Source of the DNA: Streptomyces sp. NBC_01306
GTDB taxonomy: Bacteria; Actinomycetota; Actinomycetes; Streptomycetales; Streptomycetaceae
NCBI RefSeq assembly: GCF_026340465.1
Contig: NZ_JAPEPC010000001.1
Location: forward strand, 3,746,001 to 3,810,000
Length of the DNA stretch: 64,000 nt
Reading direction: 5' to 3'
In this document: positions 1 through 6,517 of the stretch, piece by piece
How positions within the stretch are numbered: position 1 is the stretch's first letter
Layout of the letters: each line of letters begins with the position of its first letter
Notes under the pieces: model-generated
Told to the model about the DNA's origin: nothing
The model's input: only the letters and a program-made list of their open reading frames with translations
Database searches by the model: none
Position numbers and translations under genes: made by a program

Positions 1-856
1 GGGCGCTGTCGCGGGTCAGTCCGGAACTCCCTGGATGAGCGGCCCTGATGACGCGTGCCAGCTCGGTGATGGAAGCCATCGCGGGACGTCCGCCAAGGCT
101 CGTCGCCCGAGGGCGACCGGAATCCCCCCGGGAGCTCTGGCCTGTGGCTTCTCGTCCCCGTCCGAGTTCGTCGTCGGCTTCGTCGCGATCGGCATCCTCG
201 TCGAATCCGGTTTCGGACGAGCTTTCGTCGGCCGCGGCCAAGGGGGCGGTCTCCGTGGCCATGCGAGTGGACTGCTGCTGCCTGGGCCGAGCTGCCGTGG
301 GCAGGTCCGCGCGGGCGGTGTACGGAACCCCGGCCGGTCGCTCTGGTACCGGTTGCGTACCGTCCTGATACTCAAGGGCGTTGGCGTCCAACGACGTTCG
401 GACGGTGGAGGTACCGCTGTAGCGGGTGATCAGGATGTGCAGGTGGGTCGCTCCGGCAAGGGCGAGCGGTGCGATGGCAGATAGCACCGTGACGGTGCCG
501 TCGCCCAGGCGGAGGGTGACTGCGCCGGGCCTGTTCAGGGCGAGGGCGTGCAGACCGTTGGCCCAGATGCTGGCGGCGGTCGCCGTGCTGAACAGTGTCC
601 ACGCATACAGCCGTGCGGGCATCGGCGCTTCGCGCAGGACCAGCAGGGCGCGGACGCCGTAAGCGATGAAGCCGTCGATCACTACAGGGAAGAGGTAGGC
701 CAGTTGGTCGCGGATGTGCACGGCCGTGGCCATCTGTCGCAGCGCGTCGTAGGAGAGAGCGCATCCGGCGATGCCGAGCAGGATGATGGCGAGCCGGTCC
801 CACCACGTGGCGCGGTGACGGCTGGCCGGTGCGGTGGGTATGGCGGAGTCGGGCAT
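1..856 (-). CDS. DUF2637-type membrane protein, partial (C-terminus off window)
   Basis: Reading frame open to the window edge, at least 285 codons. The ATG at 856 has a GAGGGG ribosome site about 10 nt upstream. The first 150 residues hold four hydrophobic segments (about residues 23-42, 52-78, 82-105, 117-140), the layout of DUF2637 proteins found in Streptomyces integrative elements and plasmids; the remainder is a hydrophilic, Asp/Glu/Arg-rich tail. Function is not established; in related elements it lies with replication or spread (Spd-like) genes, so a role at the membrane in transfer is plausible. Overlapping ORFs on either strand have shadow-like composition. Confidence 0.7.
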   Translation of the reverse strand, partial: MPDSAIPTAPASRHRATWWDRLAIILLGIAGCALSYDALRQMATAVHIRDQLAYLFPVVIDGFIAYGVRALLVLREAPMPARLYAWTLFSTATAASIWANGLHALALNRPGAVTLRLGDGTVTVLSAIAPLALAGATHLHILITRYSGTSTVRTSLDANALEYQDGTQPVPERPAGVPYTARADLPTAARPRQQQSTRMATETAPLAAADESSSETGFDEDADRDEADDELGRGREATGQSSRGDSGRPRATSLGGRPAMASITELARVIRAAHPGSSGLTRDSA

Positions 857-904
857 GGGCGTGGGGTTCCCCTCGGGGCATGGTGTGAAAGGTGGTGCGT
901 GGTG

Positions 905-1117
905 ATCCGTCTTGGCCGTCTTGCCGTTGAAGCAGCAGGTCAGAGGCAGTACGGCAGCCGGTGGCATGACGTCTCAGCGCCGTGCGCGACGTGTCCCTCC
1001 GATTGGTCACGATCGGCAGGCGGACACGTCGGTGGGCGGGCGCACCGGTAGTGCCGTGTTGTCGCTTCGAGTCCCAAGACGGATGGCAATCCGTCTTGGG
1101 ACGCTGTGCCGTCTTGG
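905..1117. repeat. Cluster of CCGTCTTG repeats with a 14-bp inverted repeat
   Basis: This gene-free stretch (857-1280) holds at least five copies of a (N)CCGTCTTG motif: 905-915, 915-923, the two arms of a perfect 14-bp inverted repeat at 1071-1084 and 1089-1102 (loop GGCA), and 1108-1117. It lies between two minus-strand element genes, so it could be an operator array, an iteron-like replication region, or a transfer locus. No terminator U-tract follows the hairpin. Function is inferred only. Confidence 0.5.
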
Positions 1118-1280
1118 CGAGACCGCCTCTGACCTGCGTTTATCTGGCTGGGACGGCAAGGACGCCACGAGACGGATATGGACGGGGCCGCCCGCAGAAT
1201 GCGCGATGGCAGGTCGGCGCTTCACGGCGGTCGGCCCGGTGTGGGTGCCGTCGACGAGCGGCTGACGGCACCCGTGAAGG

Positions 1281-2474
1281 TCACTTGGTCGGTGTGTCTC
1301 TGCTGCCGTCCGAGCCGGTCGCCGGGTGGACGGTGGGGCAGTAGCGCCTCCAGGCATCGGTGAACTTCGTCCGCGTATAGCCCTTGAGTTGGTTGCCGTC
1401 GGGCATGCGGACGTTGCCGGAGCGGATGCCGTACTCCCGCAGCAGCCCGGCCAGGGCGCGCGGGCTCAGGCCACCGCGTCCGGCTTCGGCCCACGGAGCT
1501 TCGGGATCGGAGTTGAGGCGGTAGAGCAGGGCGTCGGTGGACACGCTCTCGGGGTCACCTGCGGCGGCGAAGGCGCGGCGGATGTCGGCGAGGATCCGGG
1601 CGTTGGAGGGGTTGTCCTCCTCTGCCTGGGCCTCGGCGGTGACCATCTGTTCGCACGCGATGCGGGCGCGCTCTGGCCAGGTTCCGCCCGCGAGGTCCGC
1701 GACGATCACCAAAGGCTCCCATGTGTCGGCGGCCCGGTCCTCGACCGGCATTTTTGGCTCCAGGTGGAGGGCCTGTTCGGCTACTGAGGCGGTCCAGCGC
1801 GCCAGGTGAGCCCGCAGGGAGCGCAGGGCGGGGCTGTCGCGGCGTGTGCGGTACGGGCTCACCTGTTCGCCCTCCGCGCGGCGCCTCATCCGGATCACGA
1901 CGGACCGGTCCATGATCGTGTCGGGCAGGTCGCCGATGCCGGCAAGCGCTGCCATGGCGAAGGTCGCGAAGGAGTGGGGCGTGTGCTCCTTGCCGACGAC
2001 CCGCAGTACCGGTCGGCCGCGCTGGTGCCCGGCGTTGAGCAGGCCGCGCATTTCCTCGTTCTTCTCGGCGACCTTGGGGCTGCCGAAGATGGTGTCGGCT
2101 TCGTCCACGAGGAGGGTCGGCGGCTCGTCCGAGATCGAGCGGAAGATGGCCGCTGCCGTGGAATTCACGGTGATCACGGGCCTGTGGACCGTCTCGGTGA
2201 GCAGATCGAGCAGACGGGACTTGCCGCACCGCTTCGCCGGGCCGACCACAGCGAGACGCGGGGCGTGCTGCCACACCTGCTGGAGGTGGGTGGCCGCGAT
2301 CCACAGCACGGTTGCGTCCAGTGCCTGCTCGGTCGGGAGGACCACGAAGCGGGCCAAGGCGGTGCGCAGCTCGTCCAGTGGCGCGGCGGCGGCGTCCGGC
2401 TGGCCACGGTGCGGCGATGGGGTGCCGCTCGGACGGGGTGCCGCAGGGGCGGCGGGGGCGGTACTCTCGTTCAC
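1281..2474 (-). CDS. DUF3631-domain ATPase of the integrative element
   Basis: About 397 residues from the GTG at 2474, chosen because an AGGA lies 6 nt upstream; a GTG 12 nt further up is in frame. A P-loop-like motif (GPAKRCGKS, about residue 77) and a Walker-B-like LLVDEAD (about residue 121) are visible, followed by a DUF3631-type C-terminus. DUF3631 proteins occur in actinobacterial phages, plasmids and integrative elements, often beside or fused to primase-polymerase modules, so a helicase-like role in element replication is likely but unproven. It is transcribed away from the divergent regulator at 2863, with the shared region 2475-2862 between them. Confidence 0.75.
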   Translation of the reverse strand: MNESTAPAAPAAPRPSGTPSPHRGQPDAAAAPLDELRTALARFVVLPTEQALDATVLWIAATHLQQVWQHAPRLAVVGPAKRCGKSRLLDLLTETVHRPVITVNSTAAAIFRSISDEPPTLLVDEADTIFGSPKVAEKNEEMRGLLNAGHQRGRPVLRVVGKEHTPHSFATFAMAALAGIGDLPDTIMDRSVVIRMRRRAEGEQVSPYRTRRDSPALRSLRAHLARWTASVAEQALHLEPKMPVEDRAADTWEPLVIVADLAGGTWPERARIACEQMVTAEAQAEEDNPSNARILADIRRAFAAAGDPESVSTDALLYRLNSDPEAPWAEAGRGGLSPRALAGLLREYGIRSGNVRMPDGNQLKGYTRTKFTDAWRRYCPTVHPATGSDGSRDTPTK

Positions 2475-2647
2475 GGAGATCCTCACTCGGCGGCTCCGGG
2501 GGGCAACCCGGTCCGCCGCGGTCGACTGTCCTGGGATGGGCGGTGGCGAGGTTTCCTGCAGCCCCCGGTGTTCGTAGCGCCGGGGGTTTTCGCGTTCCTC
2601 GGGGCACCTACGCGGTTAAACCTTCTGGCGGTTCGTTGGTTGATGCC

Positions 2648-2660
2648 CTTATGGCATAAG
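2648..2660. promoter_or_regulatory. 13-bp palindrome in divergent promoter region
   Basis: CTTATGGCATAAG is a perfect 6+1+6 inverted repeat in an unusually AT-rich patch (about 2620-2770) between the DUF3631 gene and the XRE regulator. A control site for the adjacent XRE regulator is a reasonable guess. The patch holds no open reading frame I can support. Confidence 0.4.
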
Positions 2661-2774
2661 TGTGCACGAGTGTCTACCTCGAGTCAAGCGTTCGGGGCAT
2701 TAAATAAGTAACCTCTTCCAGTATGATCGCTGTTCAGGCCAATGGTGACGTGTGTCACATTTGCGTGCATTCCC

Positions 2775-2831
2775 TTGCGGGTTGGGGTATCCATGCTGGT
2801 AGGGTTTAAGGGTGGAGGTGTGGCGACCTCC
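2775..2831 (+). promoter_or_regulatory. Promoter and inverted repeat before XRE gene
   Basis: TTGCGG (2775-2780) and TAGGGT (2800-2805), 19 nt apart, make a plausible promoter starting near 2812. Immediately downstream GGAGGT (2814-2819) and ACCTCC (2826-2831) form an inverted repeat that could be an operator for autoregulation or could mask an SD-like sequence. An in-frame GTG at 2812 would sit at the transcript start, but the SD-preceded GTG at 2863 looks better. Confidence 0.4.
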
Positions 2832-2862
2832 GTTTGTCGAGAAGAGGAGGGAGGTGAAAGAA

Positions 2863-3366
2863 GTGGACGATGCCAAGCCGCAGCGCTGGGCTCCGCCGGA
2901 GGGCGAAGCCCTGGTGGCGCACAACCTGAAGGTCCTGCGGATGACGGCCCGCCTGTCCCAGGAGGACATGGCAGAGCGCATGCGTCGCCTGGGCTTCAAG
3001 ATGCACCAGACCCAGATCGCCAAGATCGAGAATGGTGCCCGGGGCATCAGTTTCAACGAGGCCCTCGGCTTCGCCAAGGCTCTCGGCGTCCCTGCTAGCA
3101 ACTTCCTGCTCGAAGCCGTCGCGAGCCGCGACGATCCTCACTGGGAGTTGCAGGAGGCGGCCTTCGACATTCAGAAGGCCGAACAGGAGCACCAAGTCGC
3201 CCGAGACCTCGCCGACGCCGCGAAGGCCAGACTTGAGGCGGCCGAGGCCCGATACGACGAGATCGCCGAGCGCCTCGGCATCGAGCCCGACCCGGGGAGC
3301 CTCTCCTTCTATCCGGCTCCGAACTCACCCGAGGATCCGCTCCGCAGCGGTTCCGCCGACGAGTAA
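2863..3366 (+). CDS. XRE-family transcriptional regulator
   Basis: 167 residues. Start GTG 2863 chosen because a full GGAGGTGA ribosome site (2850-2857) ends 5 nt before it; GTGs at 2854 and 2812 are in frame but worse placed. Residues about 20-85 form a helix-turn-helix of the Cro/C1 type (LSQEDMAERM then MHQTQIAKIENG as recognition region), followed by an Ala/Glu-rich, probably coiled-coil tail. It is divergent from the DUF3631 gene and upstream of xis-int, the usual place for the repressor that keeps such an element integrated. The target site was not proven; the palindrome at 2648 and the repeat at 2814 are candidates. Confidence 0.85.
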   Translation: MDDAKPQRWAPPEGEALVAHNLKVLRMTARLSQEDMAERMRRLGFKMHQTQIAKIENGARGISFNEALGFAKALGVPASNFLLEAVASRDDPHWELQEAAFDIQKAEQEHQVARDLADAAKARLEAAEARYDEIAERLGIEPDPGSLSFYPAPNSPEDPLRSGSADE

Positions 3367-3425
3367 CCGTTCGGCGGAGATCTCTCCCGGCGCCTGAACA
3401 CGGCTTTCGAAGCCCATCCACCGCA

Positions 3426-3454
3426 GGCCCTCGGTGCTACGAACACCGAGGGCC
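3426..3454 (+). terminator. Hairpin terminator after XRE regulator
   Basis: Perfect 11-bp stem GGCCCTCGGTG / CACCGAGGGCC with a 7-nt loop, 60 nt after the regulator stop. It lacks a T-tract, as is common in Streptomyces. Confidence 0.6.
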
Positions 3455-3502
3455 ACCAACGCGGCCACCGATCTAAGCCCACCGCCCATCCCGGACAGTC
3501 CA

Positions 3503-3526
3503 GCGGTCACGTTGCCCCGTGACCGC
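3503..3526. promoter_or_regulatory. 8-bp inverted repeat before excisionase gene
   Basis: GCGGTCAC and GTGACCGC separated by 8 nt, ending 16 nt before the xis ATG. The position suits an operator or a leader hairpin controlling xis-int expression; no direct evidence. Confidence 0.35.
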
Positions 3527-3542
3527 CGAAAGGCGATCCTTC

Positions 3543-3845
3543 ATGCCCACCGCTCCGCCCCCGCTCACCCTTATCGCCGACGCGCTCGGGGTCCCCGAGC
3601 AGCGGCTCCGCACACTCGTGCTGGAACACACAACACCCTCTGACGCACCCCTCATCGCGCTCACCGTCGAGGAGGCCACCCGCCGGCTTGGCGTCGGCCG
3701 CACCACCATGTACGCACTCATCGCTTCCGGCGAGGTCGGGTCCGTCCTCATAGGCCGCCTGCGACGAGTGCCGGTCGAGGCCCTGGACACTTATCTGGCT
3801 GACCGCTCCCAGGTGGCCGCCCCGACCGCCGCCCACGCGGCCTGA
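3543..3845 (+). CDS. xis: Excisionase-type helix-turn-helix protein
   Basis: 100 residues from ATG 3543, preceded by a GAAAGGCGA ribosome site; an in-frame GTG at 3519 would add 8 residues. The C-terminal half (about residues 38-90) is a winged-helix HTH_17 / excisionase domain: LTVEEATRRLGVGRTTMYAL, then a short GEVGSVLIGRLRRV wing. Such proteins direct the integrase toward excision. It ends 11 nt before the integrase start, so the two are probably co-transcribed and translationally linked. Confidence 0.85.
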   Translation: MPTAPPPLTLIADALGVPEQRLRTLVLEHTTPSDAPLIALTVEEATRRLGVGRTTMYALIASGEVGSVLIGRLRRVPVEALDTYLADRSQVAAPTAAHAA

Positions 3846-3856
3846 AGGGGGCGGAC

Positions 3857-5092
3857 ATGGCCAAAACTCGCCAGCCCAACGGTGCCTCCTCGATCTTCCT
3901 CGGCAAGGACGGCAAGTGGCACGGCTACGTGACCGTCGGCGTCAAGGACGACGGCAAGCCCGACCGGCGCCACGTCAAGCGCAAGACCCGCGCCGACGCC
4001 ACCAAGGCGGTCCGCGAACTGGAACGCAAACGCGACTCCGGCACCGTCGGCAAGGCCGGGCAGACCTGGACCGTCACAACCTGGCTGACCCATTGGGTCG
4101 AGAACATCGCCGCACCACACGTGGGCGAGAACACCATCGACGGCTACCGCGTCGCCGTCTACCACCACCTCATCCCCGGTCTCGGCGCGCACCGCCTGCC
4201 CAAGCTGGAGCCCGAGCACTTGGAGCGCTTCTACGCCAAGATGCAGAAGGCTGGCAGCGCCGCCGGCACCGCGCACCAGGTCCACCGGACCGTGCGCACG
4301 GCTCTGAACGAAGCAGTGCGCCGAGGCCATCTCACCGTCAACCCCGCCTCCGTCGCCAAGGCGCCGCGACTGGAAGAGGAAGAGGTCGAGCCCTACACGG
4401 TCGAGGAAGTGCACAAGCTTCTGGACCTGGCCAACAAGACTCGGCACCCGGCGCGCTGGGTCGTATCTCTTGCCCTGGGGCTGCGTCAGGGTGAGGTCCT
4501 CGGTCTCAAGTGGACGGACGTCGACTTCGAACTGCGGGTCATGACGGTCCACCGCAACCGGCTACGGCCCCGGTACGAGCACGGCTGCGGCAACCGCTGC
4601 GGGCGCAAGCCCGGCTACTGCCCTCAGAAGGTCAACATTCGCCGTGAGACGAAGGACACCAAGTCCCGCGCCGGACGTCGGCCCATCGGCATTCCCGAGC
4701 CCTTGGTGCAGCTTCTGCTTCAGCACCGACGCGCGCAGGAGCGAGACCGCCGACTGGCCGGCGACCTCTGGACGGAGAAGGGGTACGTCTTCGTCTCCCC
4801 AACCGGCGAGCCCCTCAACCCGAACACCGACCACCACGAGTGGAAGGACCTCCTCAAGGCGGCCGGTCTGCGCGCGGGCCGCCTCCACGACGCCCGCCAC
4901 ACGGCTGCGACCGTCCTGCTGATCCTTGGCGTTCCCGACACAGTCGTTGACGCGATCATGGGCTGGGAGCCCGGCAAGTCCGCCCGGATGCGCCGCCGCT
5001 ACCAGCACCTCACCAACCGGGTACTCACGGACACCGCCGACAAGATCGGCGGGCTCCTTTGGCCGCTGCCTGAGGAGCCGCCTGTTGCTTGA
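3857..5092 (+). CDS. int: Tyrosine site-specific integrase
   Basis: 411 residues, ATG with AAGGGGG ribosome site. The N-terminal part has an arm-binding-like domain (about 1-60) and a SAM-like core-binding domain (70-165). The catalytic domain shows R210 in LALGLRQGE, H344xxR347 in LHDARHT, W370 in the second His/Trp position, and nucleophile Y382 in RRRYQHL. A Cys cluster (C244, C248, C255) inserted in the catalytic domain is a common feature of Streptomyces element integrases. It should recombine the circular element with the tRNA-Ser 3' end at 6156. No frameshift is visible, so the element may still be mobile. Confidence 0.93.
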   Translation: MAKTRQPNGASSIFLGKDGKWHGYVTVGVKDDGKPDRRHVKRKTRADATKAVRELERKRDSGTVGKAGQTWTVTTWLTHWVENIAAPHVGENTIDGYRVAVYHHLIPGLGAHRLPKLEPEHLERFYAKMQKAGSAAGTAHQVHRTVRTALNEAVRRGHLTVNPASVAKAPRLEEEEVEPYTVEEVHKLLDLANKTRHPARWVVSLALGLRQGEVLGLKWTDVDFELRVMTVHRNRLRPRYEHGCGNRCGRKPGYCPQKVNIRRETKDTKSRAGRRPIGIPEPLVQLLLQHRRAQERDRRLAGDLWTEKGYVFVSPTGEPLNPNTDHHEWKDLLKAAGLRAGRLHDARHTAATVLLILGVPDTVVDAIMGWEPGKSARMRRRYQHLTNRVLTDTADKIGGLLWPLPEEPPVA

Positions 5093-5122
5093 CCGGCCCT
5101 GGTCTCAGCCGGGCAAGGGGTT

Positions 5123-5148
5123 GGCCCGAACGCATCTGAGTTCGGGCC
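5123..5148. terminator. Terminator between integrase and HNH gene
   Basis: GGCCCGAAC / GTTCGGGCC stem with an 8-nt loop, flanked by matching AAGGGG and CCCCTT tracts. It lies between the convergent int and HNH genes and could serve both. Confidence 0.6.
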
Positions 5149-5186
5149 GGCCCCTTCGAGCTGGCTGTAGACACCCCCCCGGAATC

Positions 5187-5975
5187 CTACCTTTCGGCGG
5201 GCTGCTCTTCGCCTTGCTCGGTGGTGTAGGGCCGACCGGCCTGATCCGTGACGACGGCGACTGACGTGGGCAGAACCTCGACCCGGAGCATGGGCCATGC
5301 CAGGGGATCGCCACGACCATCAACGTAGATCAGGTGACGTACGTAGGCGCCCACGAGGAAATCCTGTTCGGCAAGCTCGCGGACGTAACCCTCAAGTGTC
5401 TTCTCCGCGTCTCGGTTGTCGCGCACACTGTGAAGCTCCGGGGCGATGTCGAGGTAGTCCCGGAGCAGGTCCAGGAACTCCACGATCAACGACTCTTCGT
5501 CGTCAGGAAGATCGTCCGGCAGGGCGTACTCGAACGCCAGACTCGCCTTGATCATGTTCCATAGAGGGTTGCCCCGCGTGATCAGCGCCAACGCCCTGGG
5601 CTGAGGGAAAGCCGGGTCGGGAACGAGCCTCACGCCGCCTGAGGTGTTGTCGTCCAGTGAGCGCCGGACCCAAGCGGCATGCCGCTCCTTGATCTCCCGG
5701 AGTCGCTCAACCGTGAAATGGGTGGGTTGGTCATCTATCTGCTTGTGGTGCCTACTGCACAGCAGCAGCAGATTGGTATGGCTGTCTCTGGAGGCGTCGT
5801 CCAGGTCCTCCGCCCTCGGGCCGCCTTTGGAACGAGCCACGATGTGTGCCTCCTCGCCGAAGACCGACGGATCATCACAGTCCGTCCCTGGGGTGATCAC
5901 CTCCCCACGGCAGATTGCACACCTCCCGCCGGCTTCAGCCCACACGATCTTGCGCGTCTTCTCGGAGACCCCCAT
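5187..5975 (-). CDS. HNH endonuclease-domain protein
   Basis: 262 residues from ATG 5975 (AAGGTG ribosome site). The first 90 residues carry a complete HNH zinc-site layout: CAIC, AHIVARSKGG, NLLLLCSRHHKQID. The C-terminal 150 residues are not recognised. HNH proteins of this size are common as accessory or defence genes in mobile elements. Its position between integrase and attachment tRNA, on the opposite strand to int, suggests cargo rather than an integration function. Substrate unknown. Confidence 0.8.
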   Translation of the reverse strand: MGVSEKTRKIVWAEAGGRCAICRGEVITPGTDCDDPSVFGEEAHIVARSKGGPRAEDLDDASRDSHTNLLLLCSRHHKQIDDQPTHFTVERLREIKERHAAWVRRSLDDNTSGGVRLVPDPAFPQPRALALITRGNPLWNMIKASLAFEYALPDDLPDDEESLIVEFLDLLRDYLDIAPELHSVRDNRDAEKTLEGYVRELAEQDFLVGAYVRHLIYVDGRGDPLAWPMLRVEVLPTSVAVVTDQAGRPYTTEQGEEQPAER

Positions 5976-6067
5976 GGGTGGCACCTTGTCAGAAGAGCTC
6001 AGGTGGTCGCAGAAGAACCAGACCGGGCTCTTGCGCGTGCAGTGAGCCGTCGCGGCCTGGTCGAAGC

Positions 6068-6090
6068 AACTGCAACCCAAACTGCAACCC
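6068..6090. repeat. Direct repeats beside the attachment tRNA
   Basis: AACTGCAACCC occurs twice (6068-6078 and 6080-6090) with a 12-bp period, in the gene-free strip between the HNH start and the tRNA-Ser 3' end. Short direct repeats in this position are typical arm-type integrase binding sites; inferred, not proven. Confidence 0.4.
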
Positions 6091-6098
6091 TCAACGCC

Positions 6099-6130
6099 GA
6101 AGGGCCCCACCGCGAACGGTGGGGCCCTTC
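6099..6130. terminator. Strong hairpin downstream of tRNA-Ser
   Basis: Perfect 14-bp stem GAAGGGCCCCACCG / CGGTGGGGCCCTTC with a CGAA loop, 26 nt beyond the tRNA-Ser 3' end. It most likely terminates the tRNA transcript. If the boundary lies inside the tRNA, this terminator was supplied by the inserted element. Confidence 0.75.
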
Positions 6131-6155
6131 AACGTATGCCCGGTGAGAGCAATGG

Positions 6156-6240
6156 CGGAGGATACGAGATTCGAACTCGTGAGGGGTTGCCCCCAACACG
6201 CTTTCCAAGCGTGCGCCCTAGGCCACTAGGCGAATCCTCC
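6156..6240 (-). tRNA. tRNA-Ser (anticodon GGA)
   Basis: 85 nt. Acceptor GGAGGAT pairs with ATCCTCC; anticodon loop TTGGAAA gives GGA; a long variable arm typical of serine tRNA and GTTCGAATC in the T-arm are visible. CCA is not encoded. Its 3' end is the boundary of the integrative element on its left. Confidence 0.95.
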
Positions 6241-6313
6241 GCGGCAAACAATACAAGACGTTGAGGAGTGCTAGCGAACTCGATTCCACCCGGGTGGATC
6301 AGCTAGGGTGTGG

Positions 6314-6405
6314 GTCAGCCCCTCACGTGGCGCTATCTGACTGAACTCCCCCAGGGCCGGAAGGCAGCAAGGGTAGGTTGGCTCTGGCGGGTGCGTGGGG
6401 GGCCC
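6314..6405 (+). ncRNA. ffs: Signal recognition particle RNA (small bacterial type)
   Basis: The domain IV core GGCCGGAAGGCAGCAAGGG (6354-6372) is the Ffh-binding helix with its GGAA tetraloop and asymmetric loop. The ends CCCCTCACG and CGTGGGGGG pair to close the hairpin. Placement just before dnaX matches other streptomycetes. Exact ends are estimated. Confidence 0.85.
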
Positions 6406-6504
6406 TTTGCGTTCCAGGGGCGTTCCCCGGGGTGTGGGTCGCTCGGGGCATGGATCGTTCGCGGGCGTGGGTCGCTCGGGGCGTTGGTTGTCAGTGGGCC
6501 CCGA

Positions 6505-6510
6505 TAACCT
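6505..6510 (+). promoter_or_regulatory. -10 element of leaderless dnaX promoter
   Basis: TAACCT lies exactly 7 nt before the GTG start and no ribosome site is visible, so transcription should start at or next to the start codon. Confidence 0.5.
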
Positions 6511-6517
6511 CGTACAT

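Larger units (their letters stand above)
1..6155. mobile_element. Integrative element at tRNA-Ser, one end only
   Basis: Seen: a tyrosine integrase preceded by a small excisionase, an XRE regulator, a DUF3631 ATPase and a DUF2637 membrane protein, all immediately on the 3' side of tRNA-Ser(GGA). Known: actinomycete integrative and conjugative elements recombine into tRNA 3' ends, and DUF2637 proteins are common in them. Inferred: the tRNA marks one attachment boundary and the other lies left of the window, so replication and transfer genes cannot be judged here. The HNH gene between integrase and tRNA is probably cargo. Confidence 0.75.

Noticed and set aside
35..484. Plus-strand ORFs at the window start
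   Set aside because: They lie opposite the DUF2637 gene, which has four clean membrane segments and a ribosome site; the plus frames do not resemble proteins.
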